Positions 1-8,615 of a stretch of 15,654 nt of DNA are shown here, in pieces (position 1 is the stretch's first letter; each line of letters opens with the position of its first letter). The DNA comes from Candidatus Sulfotelmatobacter sp. (GTDB lineage Bacteria; Acidobacteriota; Terriglobia; Terriglobales; Acidobacteriaceae): contig JASHRB010000741.1 of the NCBI GenBank assembly GCA_030037575.1, forward strand, positions 1 through 15,654, read 5' to 3'. The notes under the pieces were generated by a model. That model made no database searches and was not told the DNA's origin. It saw nothing but the letters and a program-made list of their open reading frames with translations. The position numbers were made by a program, and so were the translations under genes.

Positions 1-256
1 GCCGAACCATTCCGGCCACTTCGTTGTCGTAGGTGTCGCAAATCAAGGCCACCGGAGCCTTGCCGTTGATGGAGAAGTAATAGGGATAGGTGTAAACTCC
101 ACCGGCGTTGTTGCCGCCCACGCCGGTCAGTTTCATGTTTACCGTGGAGTCAGCCAGTGCCGTGCCCGTGCCCGTGCCCATAACCAGGGCGGAAAGAACA
201 AGAAAAGAAGCAAGACAAAAGCGGCGAATGTAGCGAAAACCCTCCCGGCAAAGCAA
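1..256 (-). CDS. Secreted protein, N-terminal part, cut by the window edge (PEP-CTERM-like by appearance)
   Basis: On the minus strand an open frame runs off the left edge. It shows a classic signal peptide: an Arg-rich start (REGFRYIRR), a hydrophobic core (CLASFLVLSALVMG), then a TGTGT stretch and an ALA/D cleavage site. The mature start (DSTVNMKLTGVGGNNAGG) is followed by VYTYPYYFSINGK and LICDTYDNEVAG. This pattern recalls exported acidobacterial proteins that often end in a PEP-CTERM sorting tail. That is from memory; the C-terminus is outside the window. The start is uncertain. I used TTG at 256-254 because no ATG precedes the hydrophobic core. The in-frame ATG at 181-179 would lose most of the signal peptide. 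A GGGAGGG purine run at about 246-240 does not sit before any good start codon. Function unknown. Confidence 0.55.
   Translation of the reverse strand, partial: MLCREGFRYIRRFCLASFLVLSALVMGTGTGTALADSTVNMKLTGVGGNNAGGVYTYPYYFSINGKAPVALICDTYDNEVAGMVR
162..179. repeat. Three tandem copies of a hexamer inside the signal-peptide coding region
   Basis: GTGCCC occurs three times in a row on the plus strand. On the minus strand it encodes alternating Gly and Thr just before the signal peptidase site of the leftmost gene. Because the unit is 6 bp, gain or loss of copies would keep the frame and change only the length of the region before cleavage. Confidence 0.8.
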
Positions 257-600
257 TAAGTTTTTGGCGGAGTGCCAAGTCGGCCGCAGCGACAGTCCAA
301 GTAACTTCGCCGGCCGGATTTGACCTTCAGCAAAAGATTTGCGCGGGCTGGGCGCTTCCTTGCGGCCTTGCGCTCGTCGTTACATGTGCAGCGAGCGGGC
401 CAAAGTCTTGAATCGTGGAATGTTGCACTTCGAACTCGTACGAATCGGTAAGAAGAAGCTGTTTTCATCTGCCGGATGCGCTGTGGGATTCCTACCTCGA
501 TTTTCATACCCCCGAAAGCAACCCGAAGTGATGCGTCGAAGTAATCTCTTGACGGGCTGTTCCAGCGGCTTTACCATGGCGAATAGAAGGCGAATATTGC
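257..600. other. 344-bp divergent intergenic region with one short palindrome
   Basis: This lies between the minus-strand secreted protein and the plus-strand radical SAM gene, so it should hold promoters for both. The open frames in it have no ribosome binding site and no recognisable protein. The one clear element is a perfect palindrome with 5-bp arms, TTGGC-N5-GCCAA at 264-278, eight bases upstream of the proposed TTG start of the left gene. It could be an operator. I see no convincing -35/-10 pair. Confidence 0.5.
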
Positions 601-1614
601 ATGGCTTCCCTTCCCCTTTTCCCGGTACAAGCCAAGCCAGACCTGGTTGGCATCGCTCGCCTGGCGGCGCACGCAGAGCCTCTGGGCGAGGGACATCACG
701 TTGAATATTTCACGCTGCCTGCGCGCTCCTTGCTCAACCGCTGTGTCAGCAGCCGCAATTTGCCCTTCAGGTGGACCATCAATCCCTACCGCGGTTGCGA
801 ATTCGGCTGCCGCTACTGCTATGCCCGCTACACGCATGAATTCATGGAGCTGCGCGACGGCGTTGAGTTCGAGCAAAAAATTTACGTGAAGCAGCAAGCC
901 GCCGCATTGCTTCGCCAGGATCTGCGGCGAGTGAAAAAGGGGGAGTCAATTGCGCTTGGTACCGCAACCGACCCTTATCAGCCAGCCGAGCGCCGCTACC
1001 AGATCACGCGCGGCCTCCTCGAAGAATTCGCCAGACATCGCGGCTTCGAACTCGGCATTGTGACCAAATCCAATCTGATCCTCCGCGATCTCGACTTGCT
1101 GCGCGAGGTCTCGCGTGGCAATAAGGTCCCCATCCACGTCACGATCACAACTTTGGATGCCGATCTTGCGCGCATTCTCGAGCCGCGAGCTCCTCGCCCC
1201 GATTTGCGTATCGACGCCGTGCGCCAGCTGAGCGCAGCGGGATTGACCGTGGGCGTGAGTTGCTCGCCGGTCCTCCCCAGCATTACAGATTCACCGGCAA
1301 ATCTTGAAGCAGTCGTCCGCGCCGCCGCAGCCGCAGGCGCTCACCATATCTTCGCTGGGCCTTTATTTCTTAAACCGTGTTCGGCAGCCGTTTTTCTTCC
1401 TTTTATTCACCAGCATTTTCCGCATCTGGTCGAACAGTATCGGAAGCGCTATCAGGACCGCGCGTTTCTTCCTGTTTCCTACGGCAAGCGCATCGCACAA
1501 CTCGTCGCCGCGTTTCGCGAGAAATATGGAATGCAACGCGCTGATCCGCGGCGGGAAGAATTTGCCGATCAATGGAACACGCAGCTCCTCGAGCGGCAGT
1601 TGGCGCTGTTCTGA
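601..1614 (+). CDS. Radical SAM protein, SplB-like (PA0069 type)
   Basis: A 337-residue radical SAM enzyme. The cluster motif CEFGCRYC has the canonical CxxxCxxC spacing, with Cys66, Cys70 and Cys73 binding a 4Fe-4S cluster that would cleave S-adenosylmethionine. It is framed by INPYRG and YARYTHEF, which with ALGTATDPYQP and GIVTKSNLILRDLDLL are hallmarks of the COG1533/SplB-like group often annotated as PA0069 family. This group resembles spore photoproduct lyase, but its substrate is not known, and I do not infer DNA repair. The ATG at 601 has AGAAGG at 585-590 as a plausible ribosome binding site with a 10-base spacer. The protein is full length for the family and intact. Its nearest neighbours are unrelated, so it is probably monocistronic. 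A long inverted repeat starts four bases after the stop. Confidence 0.9.
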   Translation: MASLPLFPVQAKPDLVGIARLAAHAEPLGEGHHVEYFTLPARSLLNRCVSSRNLPFRWTINPYRGCEFGCRYCYARYTHEFMELRDGVEFEQKIYVKQQAAALLRQDLRRVKKGESIALGTATDPYQPAERRYQITRGLLEEFARHRGFELGIVTKSNLILRDLDLLREVSRGNKVPIHVTITTLDADLARILEPRAPRPDLRIDAVRQLSAAGLTVGVSCSPVLPSITDSPANLEAVVRAAAAAGAHHIFAGPLFLKPCSAAVFLPFIHQHFPHLVEQYRKRYQDRAFLPVSYGKRIAQLVAAFREKYGMQRADPRREEFADQWNTQLLERQLALF

Positions 1615-1617
1615 AAG

Positions 1618-1670
1618 GGGCGATTTTTGGTGATGTTGCTGCCAGGCATTCGGAAATTAGAAAATCGCCC
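1618..1670 (+). terminator. Long inverted repeat just after the radical SAM gene, possible terminator or structured RNA
   Basis: GGGCGATTTT at 1618-1627 and AAAATCGCCC at 1661-1670 are perfect 10-bp complements separated by 33 bases, beginning four bases after the stop codon. No T-tract follows the 3' arm, so it is not a standard intrinsic terminator. The bases next to each arm, GGTGAT at 1629-1634 and ATCACC at 1671-1676, are also complementary and would cross the first stem, giving a pseudoknot-like or alternative pairing. Confidence 0.4.
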
Positions 1671-1726
1671 ATCACCGCTGCATGGAAAACCCTCAGCGGC
1701 GATTCTTCTATAATCACCGCATTCCC

Positions 1727-2392
1727 ATGGCAAGCGTTTCCCCGGCGCCGGAAGGCAGCGCTTCTCAACATGTTCCTTTTCGTGCGCGTCTGCAGCGGTT
1801 CTGCAGGCATGTGACCGAAGGAATGGAGCTGACGCAACTGTGGTCGCAATTTGAAAGCGAGGCGCGCGCGCCAGTTACCGGCTCTACTCCCAGGATGTCG
1901 CGGCAAGAATGCCGGAAGTCCTCACGCTGTAGGGCCGGCATTTGCACGTCGTCAAGGAATTCTTCTGGGCGCTGCTTGAGAAACTTCTGCCCGCTCGGGT
2001 GCTGTTGTCAGCCGCGCTGATCATGATGGTGCTGCCCAGCACTGGGTTTAGCTATCACGATTCCAGCCATCAATTCCAGGTGCTCGAAATCGACTTTCAT
2101 TTCTGGGGCGGCGTTTTGCTGTTCTTGCTGCTCATGCTCGAAATTGACGACCGGGTTGTGATGAAGCGAGACTTGCAGATTGCGCGCGAAATTCAGACCT
2201 GGATGCTGCCGAGCGCGCCGCCGCAGATTGCCGGCCTCTCGATCGCTTATGCAACGCCCCCCCAACACCGTCGCCGGCGATTGCTACGACGTGTTTCCTC
2301 GTCCGGGCAAAACCAACGAAGAAAATCGAGTAGTGTTCGGCTCCACCCCACAGCATGACGACGTGACCTGCATGTTGACCAAGGCAGAATAG
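1727..2392 (+). pseudogene. Decayed SpoIIE/PP2C-type phosphatase (RsbU-like) gene
   Basis: Fragments of one protein lie in changing frames. Frame one starts at ATG 1727 and reads to LWSQFESEARA. Near 1870 the frame changes to SYRLYSQDVAARMPEVLTL, which hits a TAG at 1930-1932, then resumes with HVVKEFFWALLEKLL and a membrane stretch (FWGGVLLFLLLMLEI) leading to MKRDLQIAREIQTWMLP. At a run of seven C (2257-2263) the frame shifts again to NTVAGDCYDVF. A few residues later the sequence jumps to STPQHDDVTCML and a stop at 2390. The GD-Y-D and DDVT motifs are the two ends of an RsbU/SpoIIE catalytic domain, and roughly 150 residues between them are missing. The intact family is a membrane-anchored Ser/Thr phosphatase with a signalling role; this copy cannot be active. 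The TATAAT at 1709-1714 may be a relic -10 box. Confidence 0.8.
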
Positions 2393-2462
2393 ATAAGGAT
2401 TTACCGCGGAGCGGCCGCGAAAGTCCTGACCAAATCGGTGTCCGGCAGGGCTGGCCTTTCCC

Positions 2463-3602
2463 TTACTTCCTGCCTGCATTCGGCGATCTCCGCCGTGAGC
2501 TTGATTTCATCGCCTCCGCATACATCCGGTGAAATGCGTGCACCCCTTTCTCCTGCTTCACACTGAAACGCCCGCGCGAGTAGCTCTGTGAGTGCAGGTT
2601 TTTCTGCACGATTTCGCAGATGGCCACATCTTCGCTCTGAATTTGATGGCTGAATTCGACCGATGCTTTTGCAGCGGGACTGCAGTGTTCCTTTTCCGGC
2701 AAATACCATTCGAAGATAGCCAGGGAACGCTCCGAGGAAATCGGCAACACAATGTTCAACGAAATGTTGTCGGGATAGCAATTCAGCATCCAGTTGGGAA
2801 AAATCCAGAAGTAGTCGGTCGTCAAATCTTCGCGAGCCTCCCGATAGCGCCGCGGAGTCGCGTCTCCCCGCTGCGCACGGCGAATCGGGCTGAACTGCCG
2901 CACATAGTGTTCATGCGGCTCAACCGTATACGCGTTGTAATCGAGTTCGCGGTTCAATCCCGGATGCACACTGGGCAAGTGATAACCCTCCAGGTAATTA
3001 TCGACATACGTTTTCCAATTGCAGTTCATCTCATAAGTGCGGCGCTCAAACAGCTTCATACCGGCGATTGGAAATTTCTGCGCTTGCGGGCTCAACTCTT
3101 TCAGGCCTTGCGCCAACCGTCGTGCATCCGGATCGAGATTGACAAAGACAAAGTTGAACCACTCCTCCACCCGCACCGGTACAAGCGCGAACTCCCGCTC
3201 GCGAAAACCCTTTACCCCGTCGATCTCCGTGGCGCTGATTAGCGATCCGTCAAGATCGTAAGTCCATCCGTGATAGCCGCAGCGAAACAGTTTGCGCGAT
3301 CCGCAGCCTTCGGCCGGCGGTCCGGCGCGGTGCCGGCACACGTTATAGAAAGCGCGCAGTGTTCGATCGGCGCCGTGCACCACAAGCAGCGGTTCGCCAC
3401 TCAACTCCGTCGTGAAATAGTCTCCCGGGTTCCGAACCTGATCGTGGCGGCCAATGACCTGCCAACTCCGGCAAAAAATCGCGTCTTTCTCGGCTGCGTA
3501 AACATCGGCGTCGAAGTAGAGATCGGCAGGCAGCGTCCAGGCGCGAGATACATCCGCATCGATCCGCAGATTATTTAGAGATCCCGGCATTGAGCAAATC
3601 AT
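2463..3602 (-). CDS. Rieske 2Fe-2S / non-heme iron oxygenase, alpha subunit
   Basis: A 379-residue oxygenase component. The Rieske motif is CRH (Cys89, His91) and CGYHGWTY (Cys108, His111). The mononuclear iron site is YVDNYLEGYHLPSVH, giving His208 and His213, with Asp325 in SEDVAICE as the likely third ligand. The residue between the two centres is Glu205 rather than the Asp usual in aromatic dioxygenases. From memory, Glu is used in quaternary-amine Rieske enzymes such as carnitine oxygenase CntA, so a small quaternary amine or similar substrate is possible but not shown. Such enzymes need a reductase partner; none is in this window. The start could be ATG 3602 or ATG 3590; neither has a strong ribosome binding site. 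The gene converges on the phosphatase remnant 70 bp away. A short ORF with a good ribosome binding site overlaps its start. Confidence 0.9.
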   Translation of the reverse strand: MICSMPGSLNNLRIDADVSRAWTLPADLYFDADVYAAEKDAIFCRSWQVIGRHDQVRNPGDYFTTELSGEPLLVVHGADRTLRAFYNVCRHRAGPPAEGCGSRKLFRCGYHGWTYDLDGSLISATEIDGVKGFREREFALVPVRVEEWFNFVFVNLDPDARRLAQGLKELSPQAQKFPIAGMKLFERRTYEMNCNWKTYVDNYLEGYHLPSVHPGLNRELDYNAYTVEPHEHYVRQFSPIRRAQRGDATPRRYREAREDLTTDYFWIFPNWMLNCYPDNISLNIVLPISSERSLAIFEWYLPEKEHCSPAAKASVEFSHQIQSEDVAICEIVQKNLHSQSYSRGRFSVKQEKGVHAFHRMYAEAMKSSSRRRSPNAGRK

Positions 3603-3657
3603 TGTAATGGGCAGCGCGGTCTGCCACTGCGCCCCGGGCTATATCACGAGTGAACAT
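3571..3657 (-). CDS. Short 28-codon ORF overlapping the start of the Rieske gene
   Basis: ATG at 3657-3655 follows GAAGGA by seven bases, the best ribosome binding site near the Rieske gene. The frame reads MFTRDIARGAVADRAAHYND and ends in LLNAGISK before TAA at 3573-3571. It overlaps the first 32 bases of the Rieske gene in another frame. It may be a translated leader that delivers ribosomes to the weak Rieske start, or the true N-terminus of the Rieske protein separated from the body by a frameshift. No similarity is recognised. Confidence is modest because the ORF is so short. Confidence 0.35.
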   Translation of the reverse strand: MFTRDIARGAVADRAAHYNDLLNAGISK

Positions 3658-4046
3658 GAAGTAATCCTTCAGCCAAACTTGCCCAAGAATTAGAAAGTAA
3701 AACCCATCCTAGCATCCTTCCAGTGAACAACATACCAGACACGCCTTCGCGAGCCTCGGCCCTGAGATGATCGCAAACAGCAACACAGGGCTCTGCTCAT
3801 TACCCATAGAGACTAGGTTGCTGCGGTTCGCGCCGGGGGCCGTGGGTACTCCGATTTCGTTCGTGCAGCGCGCCACGGAATACTCGGTGACGCGAAGGCA
3901 CCGACGGAGGCGACGCTGAGACCGAGAAGACCGAACAAGTTCGGTAATGCCGTTCGCCAGCAAATTGGCGGCGACCTTATACTCCAACGATTTAAACTGG
4001 CTCGGAACATGCTGCTAAGCCTTTGCCTACTAAGGATCAGAGGATC
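3658..4046. other. 389-bp divergent intergenic region, no supported gene
   Basis: This separates the minus-strand Rieske unit from the plus-strand ABC operon and should carry both promoters. Minus-strand open frames cover much of it but have no ribosome binding site. One of them (about 3990-3813) contains ASPSIPWRAAR, faintly like the IPARRAAR tail of MacB-type permeases, which is too weak to call. Just before the ABC start the 7-mer AGGATCA occurs twice (4033-4039 and 4041-4047), each copy supplying a Shine-Dalgarno-like AGGA. Confidence 0.4.
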
Positions 4047-4949
4047 ATGCAATTAGAAATCGAAAAGCTCTCCAAGCGCTACTCCAACGGAACGCAGGCG
4101 CTCGACAACATCTCGCTGTCCGTCCCGCAAGGCATGTTCGGACTGCTTGGTCCCAACGGTGCCGGCAAGTCGACGCTAATGCGGACGCTGGCGACGCTGC
4201 AGGAAGCCGACAGCGGGAGCGCGCGCCTCGACGACATCGACGTGTTGCGACAAAAAGACGAAGTGCGCAAACACCTGGGATATTTGCCGCAGGAGTTCGG
4301 ACTCTATCCCAAAGTGGCGGCTGAAACGCTGCTGTCACACTTTGCCCAGCTGAAGGGCGTCGAGAATGCCAAGGAGCGGCGTGATGTGGTGCAGGCGCTG
4401 CTGCGGCAGACCAACTTGTGGGACCACCGTAAAAAGCCGCTGGCTAGCTACTCCGGAGGAATGAAGCAGCGCTTCGGAATCGCACAGGCCCTGCTGGGTA
4501 ATCCGCGGCTTATCATCGTGGACGAGCCCACCGCGGGCCTCGATCCCGAGGAGCGCATCCGCTTTCACAACCTGCTCAGCGCAATCGGGGAGAACGTGGT
4601 TGTCATTCTTTCCACGCATATCGTCTCCGACGTAAGCGATCTGTGCCGGCAGATGGCGATCATTCATCAGGGACGCGTTCTCGCGGCCGGCAATCCTACT
4701 GAGCTGGTAACACCATTGAACGGCCGCGTGTGGAGAAAGGCCATCGCCGGCTCGGAGATCGCCGGTTATCAGCAGCGCTTCAAGGTGATCTCCATGCATC
4801 TGTTCGGTGGACGAAATGTTCTGCACGTTTTGCAGGACGATCTGCCGGAAGCTGGCTTTGAGCCGGTGATGCCCGATCTCGAAGATTTGTACTTCGCCAC
4901 CATTAAAGGGTTCACGTCGCCAACATCGGCATCCGGTGCGGCGAACTAG
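4047..4949 (+). CDS. ABC transporter ATP-binding protein
   Basis: A 300-residue ATPase subunit. Walker A is GPNGAGKST (35-43), the Q-loop glutamine is in YLPQEFG (82), the signature is YSGGMKQR (135-142), Walker B is LIIVDEP (155-161) and the switch histidine is in STHIVSD (191). All key residues are present. It belongs to the CcmA/DrrA-like group that pairs with ABC-2 permeases. I prefer ATG 4047 to the upstream in-frame TTG at 4023 because AAGGA lies 10 bases before it and homology-like sequence begins at MQLEIEKLSKRY. It is followed three bases later by the permease/peptidase fusion, so the two are almost certainly one operon and one transporter at the inner membrane. The C-terminal 80 residues are less conserved in this family. 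Substrate unknown. Confidence 0.93.
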   Translation: MQLEIEKLSKRYSNGTQALDNISLSVPQGMFGLLGPNGAGKSTLMRTLATLQEADSGSARLDDIDVLRQKDEVRKHLGYLPQEFGLYPKVAAETLLSHFAQLKGVENAKERRDVVQALLRQTNLWDHRKKPLASYSGGMKQRFGIAQALLGNPRLIIVDEPTAGLDPEERIRFHNLLSAIGENVVVILSTHIVSDVSDLCRQMAIIHQGRVLAAGNPTELVTPLNGRVWRKAIAGSEIAGYQQRFKVISMHLFGGRNVLHVLQDDLPEAGFEPVMPDLEDLYFATIKGFTSPTSASGAAN

Positions 4950-4952
4950 GTC

Positions 4953-7900
4953 ATGCTAACCAGCGTCTTCCTCTTCGAAGTTCGGGAGCACCTGCGACGC
5001 CTCTCGACCTATGTCTACTTTGTGGTGTTCTGCGCCCTGGGTCTGTTGTTCACGCTGATGTCGGGCGGCGCCTTCGCCACGGCCAGCGTGGACTTCGGCA
5101 CCGGGGGCAAGGTACTGATCAATTCGCCTTATGCTGTGAACAGCATCATCACCTATATCTGCTTCTTCGGAATCGTCATCACCGCCGCGATTGCCGGGCA
5201 GGCGACATTCCGAGACATCGATAACAAGACCACGGACTTCTTCTACAGCGCACCCATCACCAAGTTCGATTATCTCGGCGGGCGCTTTTTGGGGGCTTTT
5301 GCCGTGCAGCTGATCATCTTCGCCAGCGTGGGCCTGGGCACCTGGGTCGGCACGCTGACGCCGTGGCTCGATAAGACGCGCGTCGGTCCGCAGATGGCTT
5401 CGGCGTTTCTGCAGCCTTACGTCATCAATGTTCTGCCGAATCTTGTTTTCCTGACCGCGATCTTCTTTGCCCTCGCCGCACTCATGCGCAAAATGTTGCC
5501 GGTGTATGTCGCGAGCGTGCTGGTGCTGATCGGATATTTCGTGGTCGCGCAGAACTCCAACTCGCTGCAGATCAGCGTGCACTTTGCCCTGCTCGATCCG
5601 CTGGGCGGCGCGGCTATCGACCGCATGACGCGCTACTGGACGCCTTTCCAGCGCAACACTCAGCTCATCCCGCTGGGCGGAATTCTGCTGGCCAATCGGC
5701 TGTTGTGGCTGGGCATTGGCGCGATGTTCCTCATTGTCGTGTACGCAAGGTTCTCGTTCTCCTATGTCGCAGAGCGAAGCCGGAGGGGCAAAAAGCTCGA
5801 GGACAGGGAAGCCGTACCAGCGGCGCAAACGCTGCCGGTGGCGCATCCGGTCTTTTCGCCTTCAGCGTCGCTGCGCCAGCTGCTGTCGCTCACGCGCATT
5901 CAGTTCACGGAGACGGTGAAGAACGTTTTCTTCGTCGTCTTGATGCTGGCGGGCTATCTGTTCGCGGTCGTGGTGGCCTCAGGCGTGATTGCCCCGTGGG
6001 CCGTCCGCACCTATCCCCTTACGCACATGATGCTGCTAATGGCTGGCGGGGGCTTCCTGATCTTTGCCATCGCGATCATCATTTTCTATTCCGGCGAGCT
6101 GGTCTGGCGAGAGCGCGACGCACAACTCAATCAGGTGATCGATGCCTTTCCCCTGCAGCGTTGGGTGCTGTTCAGCTCCAAGCTGTTTGCGCTGATGCTG
6201 CTGCAGGTGCTAGTGGTCCTCAGCATCATGCTTGCCGGCCTGACGGTGCAGATGGGGCAGGGCTACTTCCACTTCGAGCTCGGTCTCTACTCCCGCGAGC
6301 TGTTGCTCAATCGCTTGACCGAGCTGTGGATCCTGTGCGTGCTGGCGATCTTCGTCCACACCGTGGTCAACAACAAATATCTCGGGCACTTTGTGATGGT
6401 GCTGTACATCGTCGCTACCATCGCGCTGCCGCCCGCGGGATTCGAGGACTATCTTTATCGCTTCGGGCAGACGCCACCGGTCACCTACTCCGATATGAAC
6501 GGCTACGGCCCGTTCCTGGCGCCGCTCGTCTGGTTCCGGCTGTATTGGGGGCTTGCCGCGATGCTGCTGGCGATCGTGACGAATCTGCTGTGGGTGCGGG
6601 GAACCGATACAGGCTGGCGCCTGCGCCTGGGTCTCCTGCGCCAGCGTTTTTCTGGCGTTAATCTTGCCGGTGTGACCGCGGCGGCCGTGTTGATGGCCGG
6701 CGTCGGCGGACTGATCTTTTACCACACGCACGTCCTGAATGCTTACCGCACGACATTCCAGATCGAGGAGGGCCGTGCGCAATACGAAAAACAATACAAA
6801 CGGTACTGGTCGCTGCCGCAGCCACGGATCACTGACGTCAGCAGCCGCTACGATATTTATCCGGACAAGCGGTCTGTCTCCATCAGCGGTACGATGTGGC
6901 TGGAGAACAAGACGAACGCGAACATCGATCGCGTTGCGATCACGATTTGGCCGGTCGATCTGGCGCCGTTGCCGCCTCCCCACATCGAGCTCAACCAACT
7001 CAGCTTTGCTGGTGGGCAAACTGCGCTGATCGACGACCCTACGCTCGGTTTCTATCTTTACCAGCTGCCGCAGCCATTGCCGCCGCACGGACGTATTCCG
7101 CTGACATTCGCCGTCGAATACGACAATTCGGGATTTGAGAATTCGCACCCTAACACCGACATCGTGCGCAACGGTACATTCATCAACGACCGTTATTCGC
7201 CGTACATTGGTTACGCGCCGGATATCGAGCTAACCGACGACAGCACGCGGCACAAACACGGACTGGACAAGGCGCGCCGGCTGCCGACGCTGGACGACAT
7301 CGCCGCGCGCCACTACAACAGCGGCAGCTTCGACGCCGACTGGATCAACTTCGAAGCCACGGTCAGCACCGCCCCGGATCAGATCGGCATCGCGCCGGGG
7401 TATCTGCAAAAAGAATGGGTGCAGAATGGCCGCCGCTACTTCCAATACAAGATGGACGCGCCCATCCTCAACCTGTATTCGATCCAGTCGGGCGAGTATT
7501 CCGTGCGTCGCGACAAATGGAACAACGTCAATCTCGAGATCTACTACCACCGCGGCCATGAGTTTGATCTCGACACGATGATAGAAAGCATGAAGGAGAC
7601 GCTGGCGTATTGCTCGACGAACTACAGCCCATTCCAGTTCCATCAGCTTCGCATCATCGAGTTCCCCGGTTACGGCACGTTTGCCGAGTCGTTTGCCAAC
7701 ACGATTCCGTACTCGGAGTCGATCGGCTTCATCACCAAAGTCAGCGACCAGCCGAACGCCGTGAACATGCCATTTTACGTCACGGCGCACGAGACCGGGC
7801 ATCAGTGGTGGGGGGCATCAGGTGATGTCGGCTTATGTGCAGGGCGCGACTTCGATCGACGAAACCATGGCGCAATACACCGCGCTGATGGTAATGAAAC

Positions 7901-8559
7901 ACCACTTCGGGGCGGATTCGATGAAGAAATTCCTGCGCTTCGAGCTCGATCAATATCTGTCTGGCCGCGGGCGAGAGCGCAACCAAGAAAACCCGCTGTA
8001 CCAAGTTGATCCCAATCAGGGCTACATTCATTACCGCAAGGGTTCGCTGGTCATGTACCGGCTGCAGGATGACATCGGCGAGAACAATGTGAACGCGGCG
8101 ATCAGGGAATTTTTGAAGACGTTCGCCTTCAAGAATGGACCATATCCGGTATCCCTCCAGCTAGAAGGCGACTTCCAGCAGTTCACGCCGCCCGAGAATC
8201 AGCACTTGTTTGAAGATCTCTTCCGAACTATTACGCTCTACGATGTGCGTGCGCTCTCCGCGGACTACATTCCGGAGCCCGACGGCAAGTACCAGGTTCA
8301 TTTGACGGTCGAGGCGCGAAAAGTCCGCGCCGATGGCCGCGGACAAGAGCATTCGATTCCAATCAACGACCGGATCGACATTGGCGTGTTGGACGCCAAC
8401 GGAAAATTCCTTTACCTGCAGAAACAGAAGATCGATCAGGACAAGACCGACTTCACTGTCATGGTCGACAAGCTGCCGGCTAAAGCAGGTATCGATCCTG
8501 TGGGCAAGCTGATCACGCGCAATCCCGACGACCTCGTGATTGCGGTAAAGAAGCGCTGA
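4953..8559 (+). CDS. ABC-2 permease fused to M1-family aminopeptidase, interrupted by a one-base frameshift at 7811-7816
   Basis: Removing one base gives a continuous 1201-residue protein, the usual size of this fusion family. Residues 1 to about 600 hold a dozen or so hydrophobic segments (for example near 18-37, 65-84, 112-133, 160-200, 325-350), an ABC-2 type membrane part. From about 620 onward is an M1 gluzincin domain. The zinc motif HETGH is at 946-950 and the third ligand is probably Glu970 in SIDETMAQY, once the frame is corrected. The expected HETGHQWWGHQVMSAYVQGA is split because six G at 7811-7816 replace five. As given, the frame continues with unrelated residues to a stop at 8007-8009, while the correct frame runs to 8559. 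A second frame can be opened from ATG 7822 but would lack the membrane part and HExxH. The canonical GAMEN motif is not seen; PYSESIGF lies at the equivalent place. The start at 4953 is three bases after the ATPase stop. It is either a sequencing error or a real disruption. Confidence 0.9.
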
Positions 8560-8615
8560 TTGGGCACCGTCGACACGATCGGACTAAGCTCGGAAGCTAT
8601 TATCCTGATCATTGG

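Noticed and set aside
254..280. A sigma-54 promoter upstream of the secreted protein, because TTGGCAC occurs on the minus strand.
   Set aside because: The -12 element TTGC is not at the required distance; the corresponding bases read CAAA.
2405..2419. Hairpin CGCGG-AGCGG-CCGCG between the convergent phosphatase remnant and Rieske gene as a shared terminator.
   Set aside because: The stem has only five base pairs, with no T-run on either side; GC-rich DNA gives many such hairpins by chance.
3813..3990. Possible decayed tail of a MacB-type permease on the minus strand (GAFASPSIPWRAAR, compare IPARRAAR).
   Set aside because: Only about ten residues resemble the family, the usual DPMVALRYE end is absent, and there is no ribosome binding site.
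4956..5846. Long minus-strand open frames antisense to the ABC/M1 gene (also at 6210-7148 and 7230-7802).
   Set aside because: They are composed of Arg/His/Gln-rich low-complexity sequence typical of the reverse frame of GC-rich coding DNA.
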